The translations under genes were made by a program, and so were the position numbers. From Adiantum capillus-veneris (lineage: Eukaryota > Streptophyta > Polypodiopsida > Polypodiales > Pteridaceae): DNA of 64,000 nt. The notes beneath the pieces were generated by a model that saw only the letters and a program-made list of their open reading frames with translations, searched no databases and was not told the origin of the DNA. The stretch spans positions 153,417,640 through 153,481,639 of the forward strand of contig CM043955.1 of NCBI GenBank assembly GCA_014529385.2, given 5' to 3'. Shown here piece by piece: positions 44,577 through 56,558 of the stretch; positions within the stretch are counted from its first letter, which is position 1, and each line of letters starts with the position of its first letter.

Positions 44577-45889
44577 CTAATCAGACGTCTCATCGCGTCC
44601 AAGCGGCGTATCTGTCGGATTCTGCAAAAAAAGACAATAAGACAGTTTTCAGTAAGTATAAACATATAACGACATTTATAAAACAATACAAAAAATAAAA
44701 AAGAGTAAACCCTTATACTAACCATGCCGCCGCGAGAACTGAGAATGTCCATCAGGGCGTTTAAGCCCTTCCTGCCTGCGTACTCGCGCTCGTACGGTGT
44801 GGGATCACGTCCTGTCATCGACCACTGTCAAAACATACAAAGATTTCATTATGTTAGAACTAAAAAACTCATAAACCCTAAACTATCGAACATGCATAAA
44901 GAGCAATGTGAAAAGACTTACAAAATCGGCCTCAAATGATGCCCATCCACCGCTCCCCAAGTGGTGCGAGCTCCCTGCCTCTACTCGCGCTCTGGCTGCA
45001 TCCTTTTGTTGCTTCCACTTGTCGGGATTCTCGCGCGCTGCTTTCTTCGCATTCTTCCAATCTTCTTTGGCCAGCCAATCTGGCCTATTCCACCCATTCT
45101 TGATTGCTTTTTGCACTTCGGAACGCTTGTGTTTGCAGTATTCGCGCATTCGAATCTTCATCAGGTCTTCATTGAAGCGCTGATCCCGTGTTGGAACGGG
45201 AAACTCATCATGAAGTATGCTGATGACTCTGTTTTTTAAATCACTTGGTACTTCACTCCATTTGTTTAGTATATAGTGTCTAAACAGCTGAGAGCAAAGA
45301 CCACGCATGCGCGAGATCACCTTCTTGCCGTCATCATCCATGATGATGCCGCCGCTGATGTCGACGGAGTAAGGCAAGCCCTCTGGCCGGTGACGCGTGA
45401 ACCTGGGTGTCCCGGCAGGGGTCTCTAGCGGCGTGTCGATGGGGGTACGGACGTCAGGTGTCTCCACCGGCGTCTGGGCCCCGAAGCGAGGAGTGTCGAG
45501 TGGGGTGGCTCCTGGCGGAGTAGGTAGAGGTGTGTAGCTTCTAGGAACAGTCAGCCGTGCAAAACCTGGCGTAGACGGCGATGCTGTGGCTGGTGTGGGG
45601 GCGGGCAAAGAAGGGGAGGGTAAAGAGCCTCGTCGAACACGAGGCGGTGTGGAGGCATCGGTGGCGGAATCCCCACAACAACCGCCACCGCCACCACTAG
45701 AGCGCCGGTGTCTAGACGAGTGTGACGCTCGTCTCGTCGACGCCGAAGCTTCGGAGCGCGCCGAATGCTCCGAAAGAGAGGGAGATGCGGATGGTGTAGG
45801 AACGCGGATGATGCGCCAGAGCGATGACGCTCCACGTACCACTGTCTCTGCTGCGGTGACAAAGAAGAAAGAAACTCCTCATCATCCAT
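44577..45889 (-). pseudogene. TNPA-like gene of copy B, 1-bp frameshift
   Basis: The exon plan is the same as in copy A: 44922-45889, 44723-44824 and 44577-44621. Exon 1 is 968 bp against 969 in copy A. The missing base is near 45805, about 28 codons after the start (copy A reads CATCATCACGCG, copy B CATCATCCGCG). Reading after the shift becomes FLHHPHLPLF and is no longer the TNPA-like protein. The rest of the domain (KHKRSEVQKAIK, SSHHLGSGGW, DPTPYEREYAGRKG) is intact in the original frame. Translation could only recover from an internal start. Confidence 0.85.
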
Positions 45890-46161
45890 ACCTGCATTAA
45901 ACACACGAATATTTAAACTTAATATTGAATGAATAGAGTAGACAATGACGCAAAGACCATTAAATACAATGACGTAATGACGCATATAAATACAATGACG
46001 CAATGAATCGAGTGGTAGAAGAGGCAAGTCGAAAACTCAGAATTTTCAATCAAAAGATGTGAGCGCGAGTAGAAAAGAGCGTTACACACCATGGAAGCTA
46101 CTTAGAGAGCTAGAGCTTTTACAGCACGGAGCAAAATTGTTCAAATACAATATTTGTGGCT

Positions 46162-49100
46162 TTAAGAGATCTCTCTCTCATCCTCGCATAACTCAGCATA
46201 ACTTCCTATATCTATATAGAGCTCTCCGTTTAAACACATATCCTCTGTTTCATTTTGTAGCTCCTCTGCATGCACCCCATATAGAGTAGTAGCATCTTGA
46301 TGCTCGTCTGGCACCACCGCAGCGGCTTCTGATTGAGCATCTTCTCTGATCTCCTCCATTGATGTCGTTGTGATTGGCACATGGTAGCCTTCATACGTCC
46401 TTGCACTACGAGGGGCTACTCTATGACGTACCACCAGTTTGATGTAGACTTTGTAGGATGAAATACTACCTGCCAGAGCCACATAACTTACATGAGAGCT
46501 TTCAAGCACATAACTTGTAAAAGGGGGATGTTAACTATTTATATACTTACTTGTTCACAATGCTCGGGTAGTACGAAAGTGTCTCTTAGGTCAGTCCATT
46601 TCTTAGTAGAATCCACCTCAAGAAAACCAGACTCTCCTCTACGCACAGTAGCGTTTCGACCCTCCATGATTATCTTGAACCATTGCACGTCGAACAAGTC
46701 GACAAAAAATCCTCTGTAATCGATCCTCAAAATCTCTTGCAGCGTGCCGAAGTAAGTGAGTTCCGCCACCACGGGATCTGCATCAGAGGAACGTCGTCGA
46801 CTAGACTGTTCAAATTTTGCCATGATTCCACAATCTTGAGTAAAACGCTTTTTGTCGATTCGTTCCACCCTAAAATGTCGACCTTTACACCATGCTGCTG
46901 TGTATGACTTATACTACAACGAACAAAGATTATGAGTGGCCGTTCAAACGTTTATAAATAAAGTCACTTGCTAGTCGTACATTGCAAACTTACCTTGGTC
47001 GCGCAACCCCGAGAGTACTCCCACTCTTCTTCAGTCACTTCGTCACCGCATTGTTGTGCGCTTTTCAATTGGTTGTGCAACCATCTTAAGCTCATGAAGG
47101 TTGGTAGGCTCTCCAGAACCGCTGGATAGTGCATCGGTGGTCGTCTTCCCCGTCTCCACTCGATTCGTGCCCTTTGTCGCTCTTGCTTTGCATCCTCATA
47201 TTGTGAAATCCACTTTTGCATCACTGGATTGTGAAGCATGCAAAATCGGTTGATTTTAGCCTCTAGATCTTCCGTCATCTTCTTCTCAACACCGAGATTG
47301 CACATGACAATCCCAGATATGCGCTCATCATCTATGGTTCGCCATAGCGTGTCCTGGGATTTATCAAATCCGTCTAGCCACTCTCCAATGTACACTAGGG
47401 ACTCTGATACCAACCAACCTTCTGCCATGCTACCCTCCGGACGTGCCTTTTGACGCACATATCCCTTAAGCGTTTTCATGAAACGCTCTAAGAAGAACAT
47501 CCATCTGGAATGAACTGTGCCAGCTATTTCCACCTCATCAACTATGTGAATAAGAAGATGCACCTGAATGGTTAGCATTGTAGTAGGAAAATGTTTCTCA
47601 AACATGCACACAAGCTCCGCAGCATTTAGTTTGGCGAATGGTATGGAGTCTACGTCGATCTCCTTTTGTGAGATCCATTGCACCAGCTTTGCAAGTTTGT
47701 AGATTGTGTTACGGATGTCGAGAGACAAACATCCCTCAATGGCAACCGGTAAAATAAACTGTAAAGTATGTGCAGCAATGATATTAAAGTCCACATTTTA
47801 TGCAATGATATTAAAGTCCACTATGAACGTACCTGACACATTTTATGCCAATCGTGTGACTTCAAACCGGTAAGCTTTCCTTCTTTAGTAAAACACGTTC
47901 GGAGCGAGTGCATTACGCCAGTGGGGGTCCGCAAAGATCGAATGGCCTCTTTTACTTTGCGTTCTTGGGCTCCTGTGAAAATCCATGGTGCTTTAGGAAG
48001 TTTTATCGATCCATCAGACGCTGTTTGCGGCCAATATTGCTCCATACGATCCACATTTCTAAGGTCAACTCTGGCTCCCAAAGTATCTTTCTTGCCGGTC
48101 AAATGGTCCCATAGTAGATTACCCACATTCTTGAATATGTGCATTGGATCGAGCAAGTGATTGATCACGAGTCGGGGCCAGTATGGTAACTCGTACCATA
48201 GAGATAGTCTCTTCATCCCTGGAGGCAATCCGTCATCGCACATCTCCTTCTGCTCTAACCATGCTTGTGCAGACATCCTTGGTGGCTCTCTTCCCAAAAA
48301 GCCGTCGCGTAACACATGATTCTCCGGAAGATACGCTTGATGACCTTCGTAGATTTGCTTCTTCAGTGAGGGTGCCCTACGTGCATTCAGTCTAGGTCCA
48401 CATGTGACACATGCTCTGTATCCGCTTGTTTGAAGCCCTGCATGTATACACATGATAATAGATCAACTATGGGGAAAAACAAGATTTACAGTGTCTGAGA
48501 GAGGAGTGTCAATAGATCACCTGAGCATTCTGTTAGCCCGGGATAGTCATGCATGGTCCACATTAGAATACCTCTGATCAAAGCATTCCGTCGTCCTGTG
48601 TGTCGGCTCATATCCACCACCTCTATGCCAATCCACAATTGTTGTAGCTCTTCCAATAGTGGACGAAGATACACATCCATATTCCCCACTTTATATCGCC
48701 CTGGCACAATCAAGCTTAGCCATAGGTGCCCCTTCTTCGTAGTCAACCACGGGGGAATGTTGTAGTTGACGATGACAACGGGCCATACACTGTAAGATGT
48801 TGATCTTTGACCAAATGGATTTACGCCATCCATAGCCAGGCCTAAGCGCAAATTTCGAGCTTCCCTGGCAAAATCCGACCATGTTCCATCTATATGTTTC
48901 CAGGCTGCGCAATCTGCAGGAATTCGTAGCACACCATCCGAAGATTTATTCTCCTCATGCCATGATGCTAGGGCGGCCATGGACTTACATTCGAAGAAAT
49001 GCTTGATGCGAGGAAGCAAAGGAAAATGTCGCAAAACCTTTTGTGGAATTTTTGTCCCGTGGAGATCTACTCGATATCTTTCGGAATCACATTTCGGACA

Positions 49101-49888
49101 CTTCTCCATGTCTGTGTATTCCCCTCTGAAAAGAATGCAGTCATTAGGACAAGCGTGGATAGAATTGTAATCCATCCCCAAGTTTCGCAAAATCTTTCTT
49201 GCTTCATCTCGGGAATCTGGCATCACATTGTCAGCTGGTAGAATGTGCTCTTTCAGCAATCTACACAACATAAAAATATGATACAGTCGTGTAAAAATCT
49301 ATCAGATCATTATACACATGAGTTCTATTAAAGTAAACTAATTGTAATAGATCACCTGAAAAGCGCTGTGACGCTAGTGTCACTCCATCCAAACTTTGCC
49401 TGCATGTTGAGAAGAACCAGGAGTGCTTTCAATCTAGACATACGTGCTCCATTATACAATGATGTATCGGCTTCACTTTTCATATCATCATAGATAAGCC
49501 TTTCTGAATCCATGATCGTCTCGATCATTTCATCAATCTCGGGCTCAAACATTGCCTCGTTGGGAATGTGCTCTGCATGATCATCCCCCGAGCTGTCAGA
49601 GGCTACATCTTGTGGCCTCACATATGCTGCTTGACCAAAGCGCCTGCGAATACGTCTATTGGGTTGCAAGATTGCTGCTTGTTGGCCAGCGTCAGAGTCC
49701 GACGAGTTATAATTGGCAACAACTCGATCTATAATAGATGGATCGAACTCGCCAAATTCGCGAACGTGCTGCAAAGAAACACGTCTTGTCCGTCGCACAG
49801 CATGCTTGCATTGATTACAAGGACATAAGACCCTCGTTGAGAGATAGGTGTTTCGGTTGGACGGTCCCACATCCTCGTCGCTACTCAT
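46162..49888 (-). CDS. TNP2-like CACTA transposase of copy B, complete but for a late frameshift
   Basis: Exons are 49356-49888, 48521-49260, 47833-48437, 46994-47758, 46551-46913 and 46416-46469. All introns are GT-AG and every joint keeps the frame, giving 1,019 residues. Domains in order: transposase-associated (VLCPCNQCKH, about residues 20-45); Transposase_21 with LAMDGVNPFG, WPVVIVNYNIPPWL, LPYWPRLVINHLLDPMHIFKN; DUF4218 (LPVAIEG, WMFFLERFMKTLKGYVRQKARPEGS split here for length, about 630-760); DUF4216 (ELTYFGTLQEIL, VQWFKI, about 920-1010). The acidic residues in MDGVNPFG and LLDPMHI are candidate catalytic residues. A 1-bp deletion makes a TAG at 46416-46418, where copy A reads on to a stop at its position 23173, so about 85 C-terminal residues are lost. 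It would cut at the TIRs. Confidence 0.88.
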
Positions 49889-49950
49889 AATGAGGATAAA
49901 AAACTTATAACCTAGACAACAAATTTAATATTCTATTGGCATTCTTCGTC

Positions 49951-49952
<2 letters not shown>

Positions 49953-50007
<55 letters not shown>
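49953..50007 (+). repeat. (CT)n microsatellite in copy B
   Basis: About 27 CT units, equivalent to the (GA)n of copy A at 21064-21102 but longer. Confidence 0.95.
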
Positions 50008-50010
<3 letters not shown>

Positions 50011-50387
50011 ACCTCACATTCTCTAGTCATGTCCAATCCCCGCACACCTCGGTCTAGAGGTGCACGGAGATCAGAACCACCGGGTTATAATCTCGTCTTT
50101 ATTGGTCAATACCTATATTTGTGGGTACAAGAAATCTAGACACCCACGTCTACATGATACTGCATGTAGTGGACAAAATCCCTTTGCCTCTTCTCTAGCT
50201 GTAGCACTTCACTTCATCTTAACATCTTTTCACAGTAGATCTTTTCACTGTTCGTCTAACTCTAAACCCTAAACCGTAAGTAATTCTTGCGTGGACTCGA
50301 TCTAACGTAAATAAGCGTAAATCTAAATAAACGTAAATCTAACTAAAAATAAAGCTAAATCTAATTTAACGTAAGTCTAATGACTAG

Positions 50388-50593
50388 AGGTTGTCTAGAT
50401 GGTCATTGTGTCGGGGATGTAGTGACTCTTGCCGCCCTGAAGATCCACCTTCTTCCCTATCTTCTGAAGACATTTCACCAGTACTTTTGGATCGACGGAG
50501 CCCACTATGAGTGAAGGCAGCAATACCCTATATTCCATTGAGGGCTTTCTTCACCCGCTTCATGCAGGCATCGCAGTCTATGGAGACCCGCAT
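50388..50593 (-). pseudogene. Captured HIPP-type HMA-domain fragment (copy B)
   Basis: The minus strand starts MRVSIDCDACMKRVKKALNGI and then a TAG. The CDAC is the metal-binding CxxC of HMA domains, and the flanks match the HIPP consensus (V-x-MDCxGC-x-x-x-V-x-x-AL-x-G). In a shifted frame it continues IVGSVDPKVLVKCLQKIGKK, the second half of the same domain. The fragment then ends and CACTA sequence resumes. Copy A has the second half plus the C-terminal tail. Both copies thus derive from one capture. Confidence 0.78.
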
Positions 50594-50713
50594 CTAATCT
50601 AATATAACATAAATCTAAATCTAGCTTAAATAAACGTAAATCTAGTTAAAAATAAACCTAAATCTAATTTAATGTAAGTCTACATATAACCTAATCTTTA
50701 ACGTCTTTTAAGA

Positions 50714-50941
50714 TAGTTTCCTACGACGTTATAACTCTCTTCTTCCTGTGTGTGTGCGCGTGTGTGGATGTGTGTGCCAATAAAAAGAGATAAATGGTAT
50801 AACCTTTCTATCACCCATGCCAAGTATGATAGATTGATTATGCCATTTCTCTCTTGAATAATAGGTCTTCAGTTCAACTCCTCGTCGGCTAGATCTTTAG
50901 GTCTTTTAATTTTAATTAGTTTCCTACGACGCTCCCTTAGT
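50714..50941 (+). repeat. Repeated motif TAGTTTCCTACGACG
   Basis: The 15-mer occurs at 50714-50728 and 50927-50941 here. It also occurs at 10704-10718 (copy C), 20647-20661 (copy A, minus strand) and 35192-35206 (inside the Helitron). In three of these places it continues as (T/C)TAAAACTCTCT or a close variant. Confidence 0.85.
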
Positions 50942-51360
50942 TTCTCTTTCTTTCTCTCTCAATGTGTGTGCGTTTTTTTGGATCGTATGCATGTTTTCTT
51001 TCTCTTTTCCTCTCTCAATGTGTGCGTTTTTTGTTTATGCATGTTCTCTCTCTCTTTTCCTCTCTCAATGCGTGCGTTTTTTGTTTATGCATGCTCTCTC
51101 TCTCTTTTTCTCTCTCAATGTGTGTGTGCATTCTTTGTTTATGTATGTGTGTGCGTTTTTGCACTCTCTCTCGCTCTCTCTCTCTCTCTCTCAAAAACAC
51201 TATATGTGTGTGTGTATGTGTGTGTGTGTGAGAGAGAGAGCGAGGGAGAGAGAAAGAGGGGAAGGGAACATGAGAATGAGGAGAGGGAAGGAGCATAGCT
51301 GGCTCTCCTTCCTCTCCTCGTGTGTGTGTGTATGTGTGTGTGTGTGTGTGTGTGTAAAAG

Positions 51361-51407
<47 letters not shown>

Positions 51408-51440
51408 GGGAGAGCGTTACCTGCTCTTTGCTTGAGGGCG

Positions 51441-51600
51441 CCGAAAAACTCAGATCTGAGATCTGAGTTTTTGGGCGCGCTCGGTTATTTTTTTTACCCC
51501 AGCTGGCGTCGCTATGAGCGCCGAAAAACTCAGATCTGAGATCTGAGTTTTTGGGCACGCTCGGTTATTTTTTTTACCCCAGCTGGCGTCGCTATGAGCG
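51441..51600 (+). repeat. 80-bp tandem duplication with a 29-bp perfect palindrome
   Basis: Units 51441-51520 and 51521-51600 are nearly identical. Each contains AAAAACTCAGATCT-G-AGATCTGAGTTTTT, a perfect 14-1-14 palindrome (51444-51472 and 51524-51552). Copy C has a single unit (palindrome 11231-11259). Confidence 0.92.
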
Positions 51601-51690
51601 TCGCTATAAGCGTCGCTATGAGCGTCGCAAATTTCTTTGTAAATTTGCGACGCTCATAGCGACGCTTATAGCGACGCTCATAGCGACGCC
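51585..51690 (+). repeat. Perfect subterminal hairpin with 50-bp arms
   Basis: The arm GGCGTCGCTATGAGCGTCGC... (51585-51634) is followed by a 6-base loop (CTTTGT) and then its exact complement (51641-51690). The arms are built of GTCGCTATnAGC units. Copy C has a shorter hairpin at 11292-11361. Confidence 0.92.
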
Positions 51691-51749
51691 GGGAATTTTT
51701 TTTTTGAGCGTCGCTGTGTGAGCGTCGCTAATGTGAAGAGCCTCTTGTA

Positions 51750-51752
<3 letters not shown>

Positions 51753-51796
<44 letters not shown>

Positions 51797-51805
51797 GTAC
51801 GCACC

Positions 51806-51834
<29 letters not shown>
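51753..51834 (+). repeat. (CT)n and (CA)n microsatellites at the copy B insertion site
   Basis: About 20 CT units, a short spacer, then about 14 CA units. The left flank of copy B (43801-43867) has the same CT-then-CA order. Confidence 0.92.
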
Positions 51835-51838
<4 letters not shown>

Positions 51839-52014
51839 GTTTTGGATTACGTTTTCTCGAGTAACTAGAGGCCCGTCCTTCTCCACATGCTCCAAGGCAA
51901 TACATCGCAAGCATGGAATTGCACCTTTACACTTGGCACATGGGCAATGGAGTTTTTCCTTGAGCCATTGCTTATGCTCCAAATTATTCGGCGGGCGGCG
52001 CCTGTCCCAATCAA
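51835..52014 (-). pseudogene. Orphan transposase-associated domain fragment
   Basis: The minus strand encodes HKQWLKEKLHCPCAKCKG followed by ALEHVEKDG, the CPCxxCK ... HL/HV pattern of the N-terminal transposase-associated domain of plant CACTA proteins. It is preceded by a possible splice acceptor at about 52015. It differs from the domain of copies A and B, so it comes from another family. It is directly next to copy B. Nothing else of its parent gene is seen. Confidence 0.55.
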
Positions 52015-52481
52015 CCTACAAACGTGTGAAAGAGAGTTATGTCAGTTCATGTTGCTTAAAAAATGAATAGTTAGTAGATTAGACTAGACCTAAATTATGA
52101 ATAGTGAAAGAAAAGAATAAAGAAATAATTTTTTAATAATAATAATAATAATGGATAAAAACTAAAATTAAAGAACTTAAAAATAGTACTAAAATGGGTG
52201 TGTAATAGAGAGGTGGTTGAATAGTGCATAGCCTTGCAATCTCGGATTCTTTTTTGAACATTTATAAAATTCAACACACTTAATATCAATGGCAATATTG
52301 GTGATAATCAGCACGATAATAATACCCACGATAACATCTGCGGTAATATAAGGTGCTTTTAAAAAAGAAAGAGAGCAAGGTAAGTCGTATTTTTGGGCAT
52401 ACATTGCTCTCTTCTTTGTCTCGCCATCGCACCTACAAACCCAAGATTCTCCCCTCTCTTCCTCTCAGGGCTCACACCCCG

Positions 52482-52522
<41 letters not shown>

Positions 52523-52528
52523 CAAATG

Positions 52529-52563
<35 letters not shown>
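52482..52563 (+). repeat. (GT)n and (CA)n microsatellites in inverted order
   Basis: About 19 GT units, an 11-base spacer with CGCGCG, then about 13 CA units. It can form a hairpin. Confidence 0.92.
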
Positions 52564-52568
<5 letters not shown>

Positions 52569-52589
52569 AGATCTCTTTGGAGAAGAACC

Positions 52590-52770
52590 ATACATCGATA
52601 TTTGTTGGAGCTTGACCACAAGGAAGTTCAACTGCAAGGAATCTTGAGACCACAAGTAGGTTCTACCGCAAGGAAGCTCAACCACAAGGAATCTCGAGAC
52701 CACAAGTAGGCTCTACCGCAAGGAAGCTCGTCAACTGTAAGGAGGCTCAACCAAAAGGAAGCAAAGAGGT
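52590..52770 (+). repeat. Imperfect tandem repeat, about 49-bp units
   Basis: The phrase GAATCTTGAGACCACAAGTAGG and its CTCGAG variant recur 49 bp apart (52640 and 52689), with partial units on both sides ('ctcaaccRcaaggaa'). Confidence 0.85.
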
Positions 52771-52773
52771 AAG

Positions 52774-55269
52774 ATTCCCCCCCCCCCCCCCCAAACAAAC
52801 CCTATTGTTTTAGACACACACATACACATGAGAAAAAGAGTAGAAGTAGAGATTTCTTACCTCTTGCATGATTGTTGTAGAAGATTGCTTGCTTGCATTT
52901 TCTGATTTTTGTAGAGGCTTGCGGTTTGCTTGCTTGCTTGCGGTGCCTAATTAGTGTAGATTAGTGTGAGAGACAAAGTAAACGAGAAAGAAGAAAAGAG
53001 AGGGAGGAAAACATGGATTAGTGTAGATTAATATTTAATGATCAATAAGTGTTTAACACTAGGTTTGTGTTTGAGCCACTTAAGTGGCATGAGCCACAAT
53101 AATGACTTAGCACCTCATTTATAAAATTGTCTCTAAACTTCGCCTTTAAAAAAAAACCATGATCATAAGATATTACTGAGATCATATTAGCTAGATGACA
53201 AATTGGTATACCGTTTATCCCAAAAATGGGAGAAATAAACAATTTTAATTTTGTAAAAAAGTAAAAGGCCACAAAATTGGCTTTTAGATTTGACACCATA
53301 CACATTAGTGCACCCAAATATTTTTGGTGCTAGGAACGGACACAAGCATGGATATGTATACTAAAATGTGTAGGCTAGAGTGATAAAGCAAGTATAAAAG
53401 ACCTGGGTAGGCAAGTGACAGTGGAAATGTATGGTTCATGTGGTTTTTGAGGCCAAAATGACTCTAGAGTGGGCATCTAGGTTTTGAAGTATTGGCCTCA
53501 ATCTTTGGATTGTGGTCTTCAAGATGCTCTAGAAGCCAATCCATAGGGCTCCTCAAATGGAGCTACAATGTGAAAGTTATGCAAATTCATAGTTGGAAGG
53601 TTTTGTAGATCCCCGACGGATAGGGCAAGTGATGACATGTGGCCAGAGATAGAGTATCAGATAAACATGAATATCTTGGGTTGTGAAGCATGCCAGTCTT
53701 TCCGGATCCTTGATCGGAGCTCAAACAAGATAGATATAGCGGGTTGAAGTTTTCAAGGGGGCTAGTTCTGTGCCCAATTGATTTCTTTGGTAGTCATGCC
53801 ACTAGGTCTTTTGTAGGCCTCTCTAGAGTTTGAGAATGTAGTGTGAGATGTATGAAACCAGCAAGAATTGACAGCTTGCCAATTGGATTTCCTGTGAGAG
53901 CAAGATACTGACAAATGACGTTTGGGGCAATGAACAAAGGAGCGGTGCTCGATGTTTCTTCTTAGTATTTGGGCCTTCAATTTGTGGCCCTAGAAAGTCA
54001 AAGTCTGGTAGGGTTTTCACGGGTGGAAGCCAGTGGTGTCGACCTTTGGACGATTTTTTTGGTGTAGACACAAGGTCTCAAAGACACAAATGGCACGAAC
54101 ATGAAGGGGGGTGAAAAAAAATTAAGTTTAAGAGGGTTTTTTGCTCACAAAAAGAGGAAGGGTTCTTGGGGTTTCTGTGGATGCACCACATGGAATTAGT
54201 ATCAACTTATATGAAATGGAAGGTTAAAGTTTATTTAGTGTGGGTACATAGCCAAAGGCATGGAAGGAGGGAGCAAAAGAGCTCCCTTGACATGTTGGTT
54301 ATGGTAGTGAGATTTGCACTCTATGTGGTGCTATGCAACACGCGGACTGGGTGGCACTAGGCATGGGTAGTGGCTGTATTTGACATTTCTTGGTGGATCT
54401 TGCCTTGTGAAGTAGCTACTGACATGGAAGCTTGTGAGAGGCACATTCCCACGTGCCCGTAGGGGCCATAATTATTGAAGGGAAATGTAGAGAGCACTGA
54501 AGTCATTGTCAGGGCTCCATAAAGAAGAAAGCTCACATACCTTGGCACCCAAGCAAGCCAAGAATAGAAGTGGAAGTGTCTCACGTGCAAAGTCTAGCCA
54601 AAAAGAAAAGGTGGGAAAAAATAGGAGGCTACACACATGCCCATAAAGGCAATAATTTTTTTCACTTGGGGGAGAGCTCTGGGGGAATGAGAGCTCCAAT
54701 ATTTTTTTTGAGCTTCTACAATGGTAGCAAGAGGAAGAAAGCTCCAATGGAGGAGGCACCAACAAAGGCCCATCAAGCTGTGCCGACAGAGCAAAATTTA
54801 CATGGTGTTTTTGAGCAAAGAGAAGCTATCATTTCTATATTTGAGTCAATTCCCCCTTCTCTTTTCTGCTCTTGTCCATGTATTCATGGGTGTGTTGGTA
54901 GGTGTGCCCTTTTGAGGGCGTGTTGTGCAATTCAAGAGAGAGAGAGGGATTGAAAGAGATGTGTTGTGTGTGTGGAAGTTGTGAGAAGTGAGTAGAGAAG
55001 AGTGAGCGTGCTTATTTGTGGTGTTGTAGATAGTGTGTGAGTCTATGGAGTCTCACATGCAAAGTCACTAGCAAGGGTGTTGTGAATACCTTGGGCTATA
55101 GAGAGGAATTTCCATGTGTGTTAGGTGCATTCCCTATTCCCTCTCTCCATCTTCTAATGCCCGCACTAAGGAGCATCTGACTTTTTTTTTTTTGTTTAAA
55201 GTCAAAGCAATGAATTAGGCAATGTTGAATATGTGGGTTTTGAAGAGAAGGTGCTTCTAGAGATGTCTT
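52774..55269. other. Unassigned region
   Basis: No protein domain, RNA gene or terminal repeat is recognised in 2.5 kb. There is a poly-C tract of about 18 at 52774-52792. Open frames are short and have no motif. It may be old element sequence. Confidence 0.45.
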
Positions 55270-55421
55270 TGTTAGGCAAAAGAGAAAGTGGGACACCTTT
55301 ATAGATTTATATCCCAAGAGAATTCAAACCTCAACCTCAACACCAAAAAGTATATTAAAACCACTCTTAGTAAACCCCAACCAAAAGGCCTATGCTCCCA
55401 TGGAAATTTACAAGCACGCGA
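55270..55421 (-). repeat. Truncated LTR fragment of the gag-only element family
   Basis: These 152 bp match the terminal part of the LTR that follows directly at 55422 (phrases GTGGGACACCT, ACCACTCTTAGTAAA, AAAAGGCCTATGCTCCC). It lies immediately beside the 3' LTR in the same orientation, so the element seems to have inserted into, or recombined with, a relative. Confidence 0.82.
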
Positions 55422-56058
55422 TGTTGGAAAAAAGGAAAACTGGGACACCTCTATAGATTTACAACCCAAGAGGATTAAAACTTCAACTTCATCACCAAAA
55501 TGTATATCAAAACCACTCTTAGTAAAAGCCAATCAAAAGGCCTATGCTCCCTTGGGAATTTACAAGCACACGCCCACCCAAAGGACCATAGCACATAAGA
55601 GAAAAAACCCAATCAAAGCATGGATTTACAACACACACCGACCCATTCATATGAAGACAAGGGCTTCCACTTTCACATTTAAACATCACAAATCCAACAT
55701 TAATTCCAAATTCATAGAAACATGACCTCCCAATCTGTCTGCACACAATTTGCCACTAGGATTCCATAGCCATAACCCTGCAAAGAACTAATCGTAACTT
55801 GAAGAGCATAACCTCAATTGGGTCACTTTCAAGCTTGGAAGAAATCTTGAAAAATTACTGGAAAAATTCTTAGGATGACCAAAATTGATTCTCACAATGC
55901 TATGTGAAAAATTAATGCAAACAAAGAGTTGTTTCGATACGACTACATGTAGAGAAGGCAAGGCGAGGGCAAAAATTGTATCAAAACCATCAAAGAGGCA
56001 CAAAGAGCTAAAACTTGTAGATTATTGGACTTTGACTGATCATTTTTAATTTTTAACA
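55422..56058 (-). repeat. 3' LTR of the gag-only element
   Basis: 637 bp, starting TGTTAAAAATT and ending CCAACA on the minus strand. It aligns along its length with 57992-58580 but with many differences and small indels, so it is an old insertion or a recombinant. Confidence 0.78.
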
Positions 56059-56558
56059 TGAGTTTTAGTTATATACAAGTCTCACTTCAAAAAACTCACT
56101 TATGCGCACTTACAATAACCCGAGAATAGGCATTACCCTAGTGACTTTCCTTGCATGTACATGTGCTTGCTAAGGCAAGCTAAAAACCCCAAAAAAAGAA
56201 ATCCCACACACCCTTTTGATATTGGGTGCCATGTCTATATGTGCAAATTTACAAAAAACGGGGTCTCAAAATGTGTGCAACATAGTTGGCCAACCCCCCA
56301 GTCTGCTAAAGCATTCATGCCTAACATCATATACATGTTGTCCACGTGGATCAAAATGCCATATAACGTAAACACAAACCTCATGAAAAAGAATTAGCCA
56401 CAATTTCTTCAACCATCAAAGCATAAACCATGTGTAGAATCCAAATTCTCTTTAGGCATAAAGTACTCTCAACAAATACCATATAGAGACCCCCTTTCAT
56501 TATTGTAGCATGCAAGGAAGCCTTTAACATCTCATCCAAAATGCCTTCAATTTTTACC

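Larger units (their letters stand above)
43929..51752 (-). mobile_element. CACTA copy B, full length with TIRs and target duplication (7,824 bp)
   Basis: Both ends are CACTACAAGAGG in inverted orientation (43929-43940 and 51741-51752). TCT flanks the element on both sides (43926-43928 and 51753-51755), the 3-bp target duplication typical of CACTA, although it falls in CT-rich sequence. Contents on the minus strand: subterminal hairpin, captured HIPP fragment, TNP2-like gene, TNPA-like gene, and 3' subterminal repeats. It is the reference copy for A (inverted, about 24 kb away) and C. Confidence 0.95.
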
